A stretch of 64,000 nucleotides of DNA from Paraburkholderia tuberum STM678 (GCF_902833905.1 NZ_CADFGP010000031.1:1-64000); one strand, 5' to 3'; positions 46,953 to 56,832 are shown, counted from the stretch's first letter. A program made the numbers and translations. The notes: generated by a model from the sequence alone, not told the origin.

Positions 46953-47501
46953 TCACCGCTTCGCGGTGACGGCGATCTCCGTGCCGTCGGTCAGCGTCAG
47001 CGTTTTCGTCGTGCCGTTGACCGGCATCGTGAAACGCACGATCTGACTCACGCTCACATCGTTCGGACACTTGAGCGTCTTGCCGCCGCTCGTCACGGTT
47101 TTCACGCCATGCGGCGTCTGCGCCTGGAAGTTCAGTTGGACGGCCGCGGTGCCGTCGCTCGACACCACCGGCGAGAAGCGGATCTGCGTCTGGCGGATCA
47201 TCGCGCCATTCTCGTCGACCGGCAGCGACGCATAGTCCGGGCATGCGTCCGTCGCGGCCACCGGACCGCCGGGCGGCACGGTCTTCCACGTGAAGTCGTC
47301 CGATTCGCCCGAGCGGATCGTGCGGGTCTCCTGGGAATTGCCGAACTGTTTCGACGTGACGCGAACGGTGTAGCGGATCGGACCGTCGAGCGGGGCCTTG
47401 TTGGTCACCGTGATCGGCGTGGCTGCGCGAGCAGCCGGCACGAGCGCGCAGGCGAGAGAAGCGACAACGGAAACGGCGGAGAGTTTGAAGCTGAAGCTCA
47501 T
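46953..47501 (-). CDS. Secreted protein, DUF6013-like
   Basis: A 182-residue protein with a signal peptide (basic Lys6, hydrophobic stretch, cleavage after ARA at about residue 26) and a beta-rich mature region with two Cys. The pattern fits the DUF6013 family, which I recall as common in Burkholderia; function unknown. The start at 47501 puts the signal peptide at the N-terminus; the frame continues upstream without recognisable protein. The 233 bp upstream (47502-47734) shows nothing else. Confidence 0.75.
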   Translation of the reverse strand: MSFSFKLSAVSVVASLACALVPAARAATPITVTNKAPLDGPIRYTVRVTSKQFGNSQETRTIRSGESDDFTWKTVPPGGPVAATDACPDYASLPVDENGAMIRQTQIRFSPVVSSDGTAAVQLNFQAQTPHGVKTVTSGGKTLKCPNDVSVSQIVRFTMPVNGTTKTLTLTDGTEIAVTAKR

Positions 47502-47734
47502 ACTGTCACCTCGTTGTTGTGCCGCTGCGCGCTCGCGTCGACGCGACTGCCTGTGCACTGTTCACGCACTGCCGAGGGCCGGCCGGTTCATACCGGCTGG
47601 CCTCGCCGCAAGACACGCAACCGTTTTGGCATGCTGCGTCGTCAGTCTAACGCCAAGCGCGCTGCCGCGCGTGTCGTGTCGGCCCGGGTGTTAACCCGCT
47701 TGCGGCGACGCGCTTTCTGCGCGTCGATTTCATC

Positions 47735-48751
47735 TCAGAAGCCGGTCAGCACCAGCTTGCCGATCGCGCGTCCTGCTTCGAGCAACCCATGCGCGCGACG
47801 CAGATTCTCCGCGTTGATGCGGCCGAGGTCCTGGCCGAGCGTCGTGCGCAACGTGCCGGCATCGACGAGCCGCGCGACCTCGGTCAGCAGCTTGTGCTGC
47901 TCGATCATGTCGGTCGTGCCGAACATCGAGCGGGTGAACATGAACTCCCAGTGAAACGCGGCGCTCTTCGCCTTCAGCAATTCGACGGGCACGGCGGCGC
48001 TGTTCTCGACGATCGTGCAGATGCCGCCTTGCGGCTTGATCAGTTGCGCGGCGGCCGGGAAATTACGGTCGGTGTCGTTGAAGATCAGCACGTAGTCGAC
48101 CTGCTCGATGCCGATCTCCTTCATCTGCGCGGGCAGATCGCCGAAGTGATCGACGATGTGATCCGCGCCGAGCTCCCGTGCCCATTTCGCCGATTCGGGC
48201 CGCGACGCGGTCGCGATCACATGCAGCTTGCCGAGCTGCTTCGCGAGCTGGATGCCGATCGAGCCGACCCCGCCCGCCCCGCCGAAAATCAGCACCGTAC
48301 GGCCTGCGTCGGCGCCCTGCGGCGATACGCCGAGGCGATCGAACAATGCTTCCCACGCAGTGATCGCGGTCAGCGGCAATGCGGCCGCGTGCGTGAAATC
48401 GAGCGACGCCGGCTTGTGTCCGACGATCCGTTCGTCCACCAGATGAAACTCGCTGTTGGCCCCCGGCCGCGTAATGCTGCCCGCATAGAACACCGGATCG
48501 CCGACCTTGAACAGCGTGACCTCGGGGCCAGCTGCGACGACAGTGCCGGCCGCATCCCAGCCGAGCACGCGCGGCGTCTTTTCGACGGTGTCTTTCGGCG
48601 CGCGCACCTTGGTGTCGACCGGGTTCACGGAAATGGCTTCGACCTTGACCAGCAGATCGCGGCCGGTCGCTTCGGGTTTCGGGATCTCGACGTCGACGAG
48701 CGCTTCGGCGTGATCGAGGGGCAGATAACGGTAGAGTCCGACGGCTTTCAT
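47735..48751 (-). CDS. Zinc-type alcohol dehydrogenase / quinone oxidoreductase family protein
   Basis: A 338-residue MDR-superfamily NADPH oxidoreductase. It has the GroES-like N-terminal domain (VKVEAISVNPVDTKVR) and the Rossmann motif GGAGGVGSIG. The catalytic-zinc ligands of true alcohol dehydrogenases are absent, so it is of the quinone reductase (QOR/ZADH) type that reduces enones or quinones. It is divergent from a LysR gene, which probably regulates it. Start 48751 (MKAVGLYRY) has a nearby AAGGAG ribosome-binding site; an upstream frame extends to 48787. Confidence 0.9.
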   Translation of the reverse strand: MKAVGLYRYLPLDHAEALVDVEIPKPEATGRDLLVKVEAISVNPVDTKVRAPKDTVEKTPRVLGWDAAGTVVAAGPEVTLFKVGDPVFYAGSITRPGANSEFHLVDERIVGHKPASLDFTHAAALPLTAITAWEALFDRLGVSPQGADAGRTVLIFGGAGGVGSIGIQLAKQLGKLHVIATASRPESAKWARELGADHIVDHFGDLPAQMKEIGIEQVDYVLIFNDTDRNFPAAAQLIKPQGGICTIVENSAAVPVELLKAKSAAFHWEFMFTRSMFGTTDMIEQHKLLTEVARLVDAGTLRTTLGQDLGRINAENLRRAHGLLEAGRAIGKLVLTGF

Positions 48752-48863
48752 GGCTGCTCCTTGTGGGTTCGGTTGATGTGCACGCATGACTCATATCGTA
48801 GGATGGTTCTTATTCTGATAAAACAGCCATAATCACTGAATCATTTTTTGGTTTTTCAGAATA
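48752..48863. promoter_or_regulatory. Divergent control region QOR-type gene / LysR gene
   Basis: A 112-bp AT-rich spacer (about 48790-48865) between divergent starts, the usual site of LysR binding. Its AT richness against a GC-rich background fits promoter function. No clear T-N11-A palindrome was identified by eye. Confidence 0.45.
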
Positions 48864-49832
48864 ATGGATGATTCAAGCCCGGCCGGCCGGTCCGTGCCCA
48901 GCGAACGCGAACGGCTCGATCTGCTCGACGTCGCGTTGTTCGTGCGTGCCGCGCTGCTCGCCAACGTGTCGGCGGCCGGGCGCGAGTTCGGTTTGTCGGC
49001 GGCGGTCGCGAGCGCGCGGATCGCACAACTCGAAAAGATCCTCGGCGCGCGTTTGTTGCATCGGACCACGCGCCGCATCAGCCTCACCCAGGACGGTGAA
49101 GTGTTCATGACGCGCGCCGAGGCGCTGCTCGACGCGGCCGGCGCAGCGCGCGCATCGGTCGGCCGCGCGCAGGCCGCACCGCAGGGACGGCTGCGCGTGT
49201 CGATGCCGTCGTCGTTCGGGCGTCAGCATGTGTCGCCGGTGATCAGCGAGTTTCTACGCCGCTATCCGGGGGTCAGCGTCGATCTGCGCCTGACCGATCA
49301 GGTGGTCGATCTGGTCGACGCGGGAATCGATGTCGCGATTCGCGTCGGCGTGCTGAAGGATTCGTCGCTGGTCGCACGGCGGCTCGCGGTCAACCGCCGC
49401 GTGCTGTGCGCGGCCCCCGCCTATCTGGCCGCGCGCGGCACGCCGCATCATCCGTCGGATCTCGCGGGGCACGAGTGCATCATCCTGTCGGCGCAGCGCG
49501 ACTGGCGCTTCGTGACGCCCGCCGGCCCGCTCGACGTGCGCGTGAGCGGACGCCTCGTCACCGATAACGGCGAGGTGATTCGCGACGCGCTGCTCGCGGG
49601 CTTCGGCATCGCGCTGAAATCGACATGGGACGTGGCGCCCTATCTGCGCAGCGGCAAACTCGTCAGCGTGCTCGACAGCTATCCTCTCGCGGACGACGTC
49701 GCGATCTGGGCCGTGTATCCAAGCCGCGCGTTCGTGCCGCCGAAGACGCTCGCCTTCATCGACTTCGTCGCCACGCATTTCGGCGATCCGCCGTACTGGG
49801 ATCGCGAGCCGGTTGGCCTGGCGGGCGCGTAG
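48864..49832 (+). CDS. LysR-family transcriptional regulator
   Basis: A 322-residue LTTR. The N-terminal winged helix-turn-helix (about 22-80) has LLHRTTRRISLTQDGEVF, the LTTR motif, and the C-terminal periplasmic-binding-protein-like effector domain follows. It is divergent from the quinone-reductase-like gene and likely controls it, typical of LysR/QOR pairs in Burkholderia. The effector is unknown. Confidence 0.93.
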   Translation: MDDSSPAGRSVPSERERLDLLDVALFVRAALLANVSAAGREFGLSAAVASARIAQLEKILGARLLHRTTRRISLTQDGEVFMTRAEALLDAAGAARASVGRAQAAPQGRLRVSMPSSFGRQHVSPVISEFLRRYPGVSVDLRLTDQVVDLVDAGIDVAIRVGVLKDSSLVARRLAVNRRVLCAAPAYLAARGTPHHPSDLAGHECIILSAQRDWRFVTPAGPLDVRVSGRLVTDNGEVIRDALLAGFGIALKSTWDVAPYLRSGKLVSVLDSYPLADDVAIWAVYPSRAFVPPKTLAFIDFVATHFGDPPYWDREPVGLAGA

Positions 49833-49854
49833 GCGCGATGCCCGCTACGCCGCG

Positions 49855-50157
49855 TCAGCGCTTGCCGACCTTTGCGCCGCCCTGCTTGCGATCCGAGTTC
49901 ACATCGGCATGCGCGTCGTTCTGCGTGCGTTGCTGATACTCGCCGCCGCCGCGGCGGTCGGTATCCTGCTGCCCATGCGCGATGTCGTCATGTGCCTGCT
50001 TGCCGACATGGCGCGGCTCGTCCTCGTGCTGCGACTCGGGATGCTGGTCGGCTTCATGCGGCAGCGGCGCCGCGGCTTCCTGCAACGACTTCGGATCCTT
50101 GTTCGCGTGCGGGTCGGCTTGCGCGTCGCCATCGGTCGATTGCGGCAGGGTCTTCAT
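49855..50157 (-). CDS. Hydrophilic, probably disordered hypothetical protein
   Basis: A 100-residue protein rich in His, Asp, Glu, Gln and Lys, with almost no hydrophobic residues (for example ADQHPESQHEDEPRH and GGGEYQQRTQNDA). It is likely disordered. It starts at 50157 with a GGAG ribosome-binding site, 87 bp downstream of ligD in the same direction. Its function is unknown; the His/Asp/Glu richness could allow metal binding, which is only a guess. No domain is recognised. Confidence 0.6.
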   Translation of the reverse strand: MKTLPQSTDGDAQADPHANKDPKSLQEAAAPLPHEADQHPESQHEDEPRHVGKQAHDDIAHGQQDTDRRGGGEYQQRTQNDAHADVNSDRKQGGAKVGKR

Positions 50158-50244
50158 TGCATTGCTCCTTCGCGAAGCGCGTTCGCGCGCCAAGTACGCA
50201 CGGCGCACTCGCGGGTTGGATTCAGCCACCCGGACGCGCGCTCA

Positions 50245-53061
50245 TCACGCGACGCCCAGACGTTTTTTCATCGCCGCGGTGATGCGCTGACGCGTCTTTG
50301 CGTAGCCGGCCCACGGGTCGTTTCCGAGGCCGTCCACGCGCTCGTGGACGTTGCGGATGCCCCATTGATCGCCGCTCGTCGTGCTCTCCAGTTCGTCCCA
50401 CGCGAGCGGCACCGACACCCCGAGCCCCGGCCGCGCGCGCGCCGAGAATGCGGCCACCGTGCTCGAGCCACGGTTGTTGCGCAGATAGTCGATGAAAATC
50501 TTTTTCTTGCGATTCTGCGCGCCCATCTTGGCGCTGAAGTACTGCGGCAGCGTCGTCGCCATGTGCTGCGCGACCGCCTGCGAGAAATCCTTCACTTCGT
50601 CCCAGCCGGCCTGCTTCGCGAGCGGCACGACCACGTGCAAGCCCTTGCCGCCACTCGTCTTGCAGAACGACTTCAGGCCCAGTTCGTCGAGCAGCGAGCG
50701 GGTCAGTTGCGCGGCCTCGACCATGCGTTCCCAGCCGAGCGAGGGGTCCGGGTCGAGATCGAACACCATGCGATCGGGCTTTTCGATATTCGACGCGACC
50801 GCATTCCACGTATGAAACTCGACGGTGCCCATCTGCGCGGCGCCGACCAGCGCGGCGAGCGTGTCGATCGTGATCAGCGGAGGATGGCCGGGATCGAGTC
50901 CCTCGTGCTGCGTGACGTGCGGAATCGACAGCTTCTGGCTGTGCTTCTGGAAGAACAGCTCACCGCCGATATCCTCGGGCGCGCGCACCAGCGCGACGGG
51001 CCGCTCGCGCAGATGCGGCAGCATCCATTCGGCGATTGATTCGTAGTACTGCACCAGTTCGAGCTTGCTTGCGCCGCTGCTCTTGTCGATCACGCGATCG
51101 GGATGCGAGATGCGCACGCCGGCGATTTCGCTCTGTGCACGCGAGCGTGTTGCCGTGGTTCGGGCGGGCGCGCTTTCCTTGGCGGCGGGCCTGGCGGCAC
51201 TGGCGGTCTTGCTGGTTGCGCGCTTTTTCGGCGCGCCTGTTTGCGACGTAGCGGCGGTGGCGGTTTCGGTTTGCTGTTGCACGTCGGCTCCTTGTCGGGC
51301 GGTTTCCCTGACGATCTGGCGCGCCGGCTTGTCGTCGCGCAGGCTGACGAACGACGCCTGGCGCACGATGCCGTCGCCCGTCCATTCGGCGAAGTTGCAT
51401 TCGGCAACGAGCACCGGCTCGACCCAATGCACGGGCGTGCGGCTGCGCTCGCGCGGTGTGCTCGCGAACGGCATGCGCTTGCTCGCGTGCGCGTCGAGCG
51501 CCTGTTTGACCGAGCGCAGCAGCGCGGCGTCGAAGCCGGTGCCGACGCGGCCTGCGTACTGCAGCCGGCCATCGGCGTCGTAGACGCCGAGCAGCAGCGC
51601 GCCGAACGCCGAGCGGCTGCCGCCCGGCTCCGAATAGCCGCCGATCACGAACTCCTGGCGGCGCCGGCACTTCAGCTTGATCCACGACGGCGAGCGGCCC
51701 GACACATAGCTGCTGTCACGCCGCTTGCCGATGATGCCTTCGAGCGCCATGTCGCACGCGCTCCTGAGCAGCTCGTCGGCGCTGAACGCGAAGTCGTTCG
51801 AAAAGCGCAGCACGCGATCGTCGACGCCTTCGAGCAGCGCCCGCAAAATCGCGCGGCGCTGTTCGAGCGGCACGTCGCGCAGGTCGTAGCCGTTCAGAAA
51901 CGGCAGATCGAACAGATAGATCACGATGTCCTGCGGGCGATGCGCATCGAACGCGTTTTGCAGCAACTGGAAGTTGGGCACGTCGCGTTCATCGAGCACG
52001 ACCGCTTCGCCGTCGAGCCACGCGCTTTGCACATCGAGTGCCGCGAGAGCCTCGATCTGCTTGCTGAACTTTGCGGTCCAATCGTTGCCGTTGCGCGTGA
52101 AAACGCTGACGGCACCGCCCTTCGCTTTCGACGCGTGGTCGATGCGCGCGAGCACGCGGTAGCCGTCGAACTTGATTTCGTAGAGCCAGTCATCGCCTGG
52201 CGGCGCGCTGTCGACGAGCGTCGCCAGCTCCGGCTTCAGGCTCGCGGGCAAGACGGCTTTGACCGCGCCTTCGATCGATGGCGATGCGGCGAGTTCGCGT
52301 AGCGACTGCGCGCTGCGCGTCGCGACGATGTCGGGGCGTTTGGGATCGGCTGCGCGGCGCGAGGATGCGGATTTCGCCGGCTTGCCCGCGCTCGTGGCCT
52401 TGCCGTCGCGCGAGGTTTTCGTCTGCGCTTTCGATTGCTTCGTTTTCCTGCCTTTCGAAGCCCCGTCGGCCAGCACGCTGCCCGGCAGCTTCTTCAGCAC
52501 GTCGTAGTCGCTTTCGTCGCGCGCTTCCTCGTCGCGCTCCTTGATCAGCAGCCATTGCTCCTTGTCGCCGCTGCCGCGCATGTGGCTCCGTACGAGCGTC
52601 CAGCCGCCATGTAGCTTCTCGCCGTGCAAATGAAACTTGAGCTTGCCGGCCGCATACGACCGCGCGGCTTCGGCCGCGCCGCCCGCCGGCTCCCATGTGC
52701 CGCGATCCCACACGATCACGATTCCCGCGCCATAGTTGCCGGGCGGAATCTCGCCCTCGAAGGTACCGTATTCGACCGGATGGTCCTCGACGCGCACCGC
52801 GAGCCGCTTGACCGACGGGTCGAGGCTCGGCCCCTTCGGAACCGCCCACGACAGCAGCGCGCCGTTCAGTTCGAGCCGGAAGTCGTAGTGCAGACGCCGC
52901 GCGTCGTGCTCCTGGATCACGTAGGAGAGCGTATCGGGCGCGGCACGCGTCGCGCGCTTGCCGGTCTTGCTCGCGGCGCGCTCGCGGGTCGTCGCGCCGG
53001 CCGGCTCCGGCGTGTCCTCGAAGCGGCGCTTGCGATGATAGTGCTCGAGCCGGTCGTTCAT
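50245..53061 (-). CDS. ligD: NHEJ ATP-dependent DNA ligase LigD (PE-LIG-POL)
   Basis: A 938-residue multifunctional end-joining enzyme. Domain order is N-terminal 3'-phosphoesterase (about 40-200, HDARRLHYDFRLELNG), ATP-dependent ligase (about 275-590, adenylated Lys297 in YEIKFDGYR), then primase-like polymerase (about 650-938, with VFDLDPDP and the His of GGKGLHVVVPL). This is the PE-LIG-POL order of Pseudomonas/Burkholderia rather than the mycobacterial order. It works with Ku, encoded 48 bp upstream. Lys/Ala-rich linkers (about 195-240 and 600-650) separate the modules. Confidence 0.95.
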   Translation of the reverse strand: MNDRLEHYHRKRRFEDTPEPAGATTRERAASKTGKRATRAAPDTLSYVIQEHDARRLHYDFRLELNGALLSWAVPKGPSLDPSVKRLAVRVEDHPVEYGTFEGEIPPGNYGAGIVIVWDRGTWEPAGGAAEAARSYAAGKLKFHLHGEKLHGGWTLVRSHMRGSGDKEQWLLIKERDEEARDESDYDVLKKLPGSVLADGASKGRKTKQSKAQTKTSRDGKATSAGKPAKSASSRRAADPKRPDIVATRSAQSLRELAASPSIEGAVKAVLPASLKPELATLVDSAPPGDDWLYEIKFDGYRVLARIDHASKAKGGAVSVFTRNGNDWTAKFSKQIEALAALDVQSAWLDGEAVVLDERDVPNFQLLQNAFDAHRPQDIVIYLFDLPFLNGYDLRDVPLEQRRAILRALLEGVDDRVLRFSNDFAFSADELLRSACDMALEGIIGKRRDSSYVSGRSPSWIKLKCRRRQEFVIGGYSEPGGSRSAFGALLLGVYDADGRLQYAGRVGTGFDAALLRSVKQALDAHASKRMPFASTPRERSRTPVHWVEPVLVAECNFAEWTGDGIVRQASFVSLRDDKPARQIVRETARQGADVQQQTETATAATSQTGAPKKRATSKTASAARPAAKESAPARTTATRSRAQSEIAGVRISHPDRVIDKSSGASKLELVQYYESIAEWMLPHLRERPVALVRAPEDIGGELFFQKHSQKLSIPHVTQHEGLDPGHPPLITIDTLAALVGAAQMGTVEFHTWNAVASNIEKPDRMVFDLDPDPSLGWERMVEAAQLTRSLLDELGLKSFCKTSGGKGLHVVVPLAKQAGWDEVKDFSQAVAQHMATTLPQYFSAKMGAQNRKKKIFIDYLRNNRGSSTVAAFSARARPGLGVSVPLAWDELESTTSGDQWGIRNVHERVDGLGNDPWAGYAKTRQRITAAMKKRLGVA

Positions 53062-53109
53062 GGCGATGACTCCGGTGCGTTTGGTGCCATAGACGGCTCG
53101 GCCGCGCGC

Positions 53110-54129
53110 TCAGGCCGCCGCGCGCCGTTTGCGGGACGTTGCGGTGGTTTTCGACGTCGCGCGCCCGCTGCCGCCGCTGCCGCCGCTACCGCTGCGACTG
53201 CGCGCCGTGCTTGCCGCGCGCGGCTTTTTGCGCGCGGGCGCGGCCGCCTCTTCATCGGACTCGGCCTCGCTATCGCTCTGATCCTCGTCCTCGTCGGCGG
53301 CGCGCTTGCGGCCCGTGGCGGCCTGCTTGCCCTTGCCGCGGCCAAGACTGCGGCGCAGCAGATCGGACAGGTCGAGAATGTCGGCGGACTTGCGCGACTC
53401 GTGCGGCGTTTCGACCTCGACGACCTCCTCGGTCTTGCCCGCCTGGATCTTGCGCTCGACGAGCGCCATGATGTCGTCGCGAAACGTATCGTGATACTGC
53501 ATCGGGTCCCACGTCTCGCTCATGTCGTCGATCAGCTTTTTCGCCATGTCGAGTTCTTTCGCCGTCACGCCGGCGGCCTTCATGCCTTCGGGCGGCACGT
53601 TGAATTCGTCGAAATTGCGCACCTCGTCGGCCCAGCGCAGCGTGTTCAGCGCGAGCATCGGACCGAGCGGAATCAGCGCCGCCAGATGCTGCTTGTTGTG
53701 CAGCACGACACTGGCGACGCCGATCTTGCCCGACGCCGTCATCGCCTCGCGCAACAGCGCATAGACTTTTTCACCCTTGCGGTCGGGCGTCAGGAAATAC
53801 GGCGTATCGAGATAGAGAAACGAGATGTCGGGGGCGTCGACGAACGCGAGGATGTCGACCGTCTGCGTCGACTCGGGGTTCGCCGAGCGGATTTCGTCGT
53901 CCGACAGCACGACGTAGTGATCCTTCTCGTACTCGAAGCCGCGCACGATGTTGTCGCGGGTCACGTCCTTGCCGGTCCGCTTGTTGAACTGCTTGTAGCC
54001 GATCGGATCGATCGTGCGCTTGTCGAGCAGATTGAAGCCGACCTTCTCCGACTGCGTCGCCGGATAAAGCTGCACCGGTACGTGGACGAGCCCGAAACTG
54101 ATTGCGCCCTTCCAGATCATGTGTGCCAT
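53110..54129 (-). CDS. ku: Ku homodimer protein for non-homologous end joining
   Basis: A 339-residue double-strand-break end-binding protein. The Ku core (about 1-255) begins MIWKGAISFGLVHVPVQL, as in bacterial Ku. The tail is unusual in composition: an acidic stretch (DEDEDQSDSEAESDEE) followed by a basic, Ser/Gly-rich segment ending KRRAAA. Basic Ku tails help DNA threading and LigD stimulation in other bacteria. It precedes ligD in one operon (48-bp gap). The start at 54129 (MAHMIWKGA) was chosen over the in-frame ATG at 54177. Confidence 0.95.
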   Translation of the reverse strand: MAHMIWKGAISFGLVHVPVQLYPATQSEKVGFNLLDKRTIDPIGYKQFNKRTGKDVTRDNIVRGFEYEKDHYVVLSDDEIRSANPESTQTVDILAFVDAPDISFLYLDTPYFLTPDRKGEKVYALLREAMTASGKIGVASVVLHNKQHLAALIPLGPMLALNTLRWADEVRNFDEFNVPPEGMKAAGVTAKELDMAKKLIDDMSETWDPMQYHDTFRDDIMALVERKIQAGKTEEVVEVETPHESRKSADILDLSDLLRRSLGRGKGKQAATGRKRAADEDEDQSDSEAESDEEAAAPARKKPRAASTARSRSGSGGSGGSGRATSKTTATSRKRRAAA

Positions 54130-54330
54130 CGCGCGCTCCCCTGTCCCATGGCCCTGAGATCTCAGGCGAAGCAGCAAGCGTGCCCGCGTTTCGGTGCGCT
54201 CGACACTGCTGCCACGCGTAAAGCAGGAGCGGGTCGGCTCGGCGGCGTGCCGTCATGGGGTTGTAAGTCTTGCGACGAGGCGGCAAAACCTACGGTTTTC
54301 CTGGTGCGCGCGGTCTATGCGGCGCCCGCA

Positions 54331-55566
54331 TCAAGGCTCGAGCAGGACCGGTACCGACGCAAACCCGCGAAACCGCACGCGAGCGCCCCGCGTCGGCTCA
54401 CCATCGACGCGATACGCCGGGAAGCGCTGCACGAAGCGCCCGATCGCAATCCGCGCCTCCAGCCGCGCCAGCGACAGACCCGCGCACTGATGAATCCCGA
54501 ACCCGAACGCGAGATGCCGGTTCGGGTCGCGGCGGATATCGAAGCGGTCCGGCTCGGCAAACTGCTCGGGATCGCGATTGGCCGCGCCGATGCACAGCGT
54601 GACCGGCGTGCCGCGCGCGAGCGCGACGCCGCCGATCTCGGTATCGACGGTGGCCATGCGATTGCCGAGTTGGTTCGAACTCTCGAAGCGCAAGCACTCC
54701 TCGACCGCGGTGCCGATCAACTCCGGCTCGCGCAGCAGCGCGGCACGCTCGTCAGACCACTCGCTCAGCGTGACGAGTCCGTTGCCGATCAGGTTGGTGG
54801 TCGTTTCATGCCCGGCGTTCAGGATGAAAATGCAGTTCTGCAGCAGTTCGGCTTCAGATAGCTGCTCGTGCGGCCCCTCCCCCTGGATCAGCCGCGTCAG
54901 CACGTCGTGCTGCGGATCGCCCGGCTCGCGGCGGCGTCGTGCGACGAGGCCGCGCAGATAGTCGACGAATTCGCTGACCGCGCGATTGCCGCGCTCGAAC
55001 TGCGCGTCGGTCAGCGACGGCTCGAGCGCGCCCAGTATCGCGAGCGACCAGTCGCGCAACGGCGCGCGTTCATCGTGCGGCACCTCGAGCAGATTGCCGA
55101 TGACCTCGACCGGAATCGCCGCCGCGAATTCGCCGATCAGATCGATACGCCCGCGCTGCGCGGCCGCATCGAGCAGGCCGTCGACGAGCCGGATCAGGGC
55201 GGGCTCCATCGCCGCGATCGCGCGCGCGGTCAGCGCGCCGGCGATCAGCTTGCGCACCCGCGTATGGCGCGGTGGATCGTTGAACACGAGACTCGTGGTG
55301 TGATGCGCGTAGAGCAGAGAGTCGCCGTATTTCGGGCGGAACTCGACGGTCTTGTCGGAGCTGAAGGTCTTGGGGTCGCGGTAGACCGCCTGCACGTCGC
55401 GAAAGCGCGTCAGGAACAGCGAGCCGTCGGGCATGCGCCGGATTGGCTCATAGCTGCGCAGTGCGTGATAGACCGGATAGGGGTCGGCGTAGAACGCCGG
55501 GCTCAGATGACGCAGATCGAAGTCGCGGGCAAGGGAGGATGCCTCGCTGGCGGTTGCCGGGGTCAT
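54331..55566 (-). CDS. Cytochrome P450
   Basis: A 411-residue soluble class I P450. The heme-ligand Cys361 lies in FGFGIHQCAG, the I-helix has the oxygen-activating ILNAGHETTTN, and ESSNQLGNRMA lies in the K-helix region. No ferredoxin or ferredoxin reductase is adjacent, so redox partners are encoded elsewhere. It stands alone between ku and serB. Substrate unknown; of the CYP107/CYP-like bacterial type. Confidence 0.93.
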   Translation of the reverse strand: MTPATASEASSLARDFDLRHLSPAFYADPYPVYHALRSYEPIRRMPDGSLFLTRFRDVQAVYRDPKTFSSDKTVEFRPKYGDSLLYAHHTTSLVFNDPPRHTRVRKLIAGALTARAIAAMEPALIRLVDGLLDAAAQRGRIDLIGEFAAAIPVEVIGNLLEVPHDERAPLRDWSLAILGALEPSLTDAQFERGNRAVSEFVDYLRGLVARRRREPGDPQHDVLTRLIQGEGPHEQLSEAELLQNCIFILNAGHETTTNLIGNGLVTLSEWSDERAALLREPELIGTAVEECLRFESSNQLGNRMATVDTEIGGVALARGTPVTLCIGAANRDPEQFAEPDRFDIRRDPNRHLAFGFGIHQCAGLSLARLEARIAIGRFVQRFPAYRVDGEPTRGARVRFRGFASVPVLLEP

Positions 55567-55782
55567 GCGTTGTCTCCGTGGGGCGTCTTGTTGCGCCAGG
55601 GTGGGGTGGTGGGTTCGTGTGAGCGTATTCGTTCGGCCTGCTCCGTTACGGCGATGCGCCGGACGCCGGCTTCAGCCAACGCGACGACCAGCCGCCTGCG
55701 ACGGGCCAACGCACAGAACCGATACAATAGCGGGATTTTCCGCGCGCCACGCGCCTCTTTCTTCCCGCGTCACCGGTCGTCC

Positions 55783-56622
55783 ATGAACCTCGTCATTCAA
55801 AGCGTCGCCCCCCTTTCCGCTGACCACCACAAAACGCTCGTCGCGCTCGCACGCGGCTCGCACGCCGCCGTCATCGACGAGCACGCGATTCGCATCGCCG
55901 ACGCGAACCTCGCGCAACGCGCCGACGTCGAAGCGTATTGCTATGCGCATCGACTCGACTACGCGTTTGTCGAAACCGGCCGCCAGTTGAGCGACTTCGG
56001 CCTCGTCGCGATGGACATGGATTCGACGCTGATCACGATCGAGTGCATCGACGAAATCGCCAATTTCTGCGGGCTCAAAGCCGAAGTCGCGGCGATCACC
56101 GAGGCTGCGATGCGCGGCGAGATCAAGGACTTCAACGAGAGCCTGATTCGTCGGGTCGCGCTGCTGAAAGGGCTCGACGCCAGCGCGCTCGAGCGCGTGT
56201 ACGAGGAGCGGCTGCGGTTGTCGCCGGGCGCCGAACGCATGCTGGCCGGCGCGAAACAGGCGGGCCTGAAAACGCTGCTCGTGTCGGGCGGCTTCACGTT
56301 CTTCACCGCGAAGCTGAAGACGCGCCTTGGGCTCGATTTCACGCGCGCGAACACGCTTGAAATCATCGACGGCAAGCTGACCGGCAATGTGATGGGCGAA
56401 ATCGTCAATGCCGAGGTGAAAGCGCGCACGCTGCGCGAAACCTGCGCGACGCTCGGCATCGAACCGTCGCGCGCAATTGCGATGGGCGACGGCTCGAACG
56501 ACCTGAAAATGATGGCCGAAGCGGGACTCTCCGTTGCATTCCGGGCGAAGCCGGTGGTGCGGGAAGCAGCCAGCGTGTCGTTCAATTTCGTTGGACTGGA
56601 CGGTTTGTTGCGGTTGGTTTGA
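55783..56622 (+). CDS. serB: Phosphoserine phosphatase
   Basis: A 279-residue HAD-superfamily enzyme that hydrolyses 3-phosphoserine in the last step of serine synthesis. The N-terminal regulatory (ACT-like) part precedes the HAD core, with motif I DMDST (Asp78, Asp80), motif II SGGFT and motif IV MGDGSNDLKM. A TACAAT (55723-55728) is a plausible -10 box. The start at 55783 is the first that gives a SerB-like N-terminus; the upstream frame is long but not protein-like. Confidence 0.95.
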   Translation: MNLVIQSVAPLSADHHKTLVALARGSHAAVIDEHAIRIADANLAQRADVEAYCYAHRLDYAFVETGRQLSDFGLVAMDMDSTLITIECIDEIANFCGLKAEVAAITEAAMRGEIKDFNESLIRRVALLKGLDASALERVYEERLRLSPGAERMLAGAKQAGLKTLLVSGGFTFFTAKLKTRLGLDFTRANTLEIIDGKLTGNVMGEIVNAEVKARTLRETCATLGIEPSRAIAMGDGSNDLKMMAEAGLSVAFRAKPVVREAASVSFNFVGLDGLLRLV

Positions 56623-56700
56623 GGCTGGCGCTCGAGGGATCCGTTATCGCTCGCGTCGGCACAACGACCGACGCGCTAGCGAGCCGCGCGAACCGTTGCG

Positions 56701-56832
56701 TTATCTGTTGAAAATGGCCGGCAAGAACAGCGCGAACATGCCGATGGAAATCAGGATGCTGAAGATCAATACGCCCTTCATGATGCGATCGTGATTTTTG
56801 CCTATTTCCAATGACAGGATAAATTGTTTCAT
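56701..56832 (-). CDS. 43-residue single-pass membrane peptide
   Basis: A very short gene with a strong ribosome-binding site (GGAGGAG) before ATG 56832. The product has a basic N-terminal segment (to about residue 19) and one hydrophobic helix (about 20-40), ending FNR. It follows the 149-residue membrane protein gene by 51 bp in the same direction and is likely co-transcribed. No known family is recognised; a regulator, chaperone or toxin-like role is possible but only speculative. Confidence 0.65.
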   Translation of the reverse strand: MKQFILSLEIGKNHDRIMKGVLIFSILISIGMFALFLPAIFNR

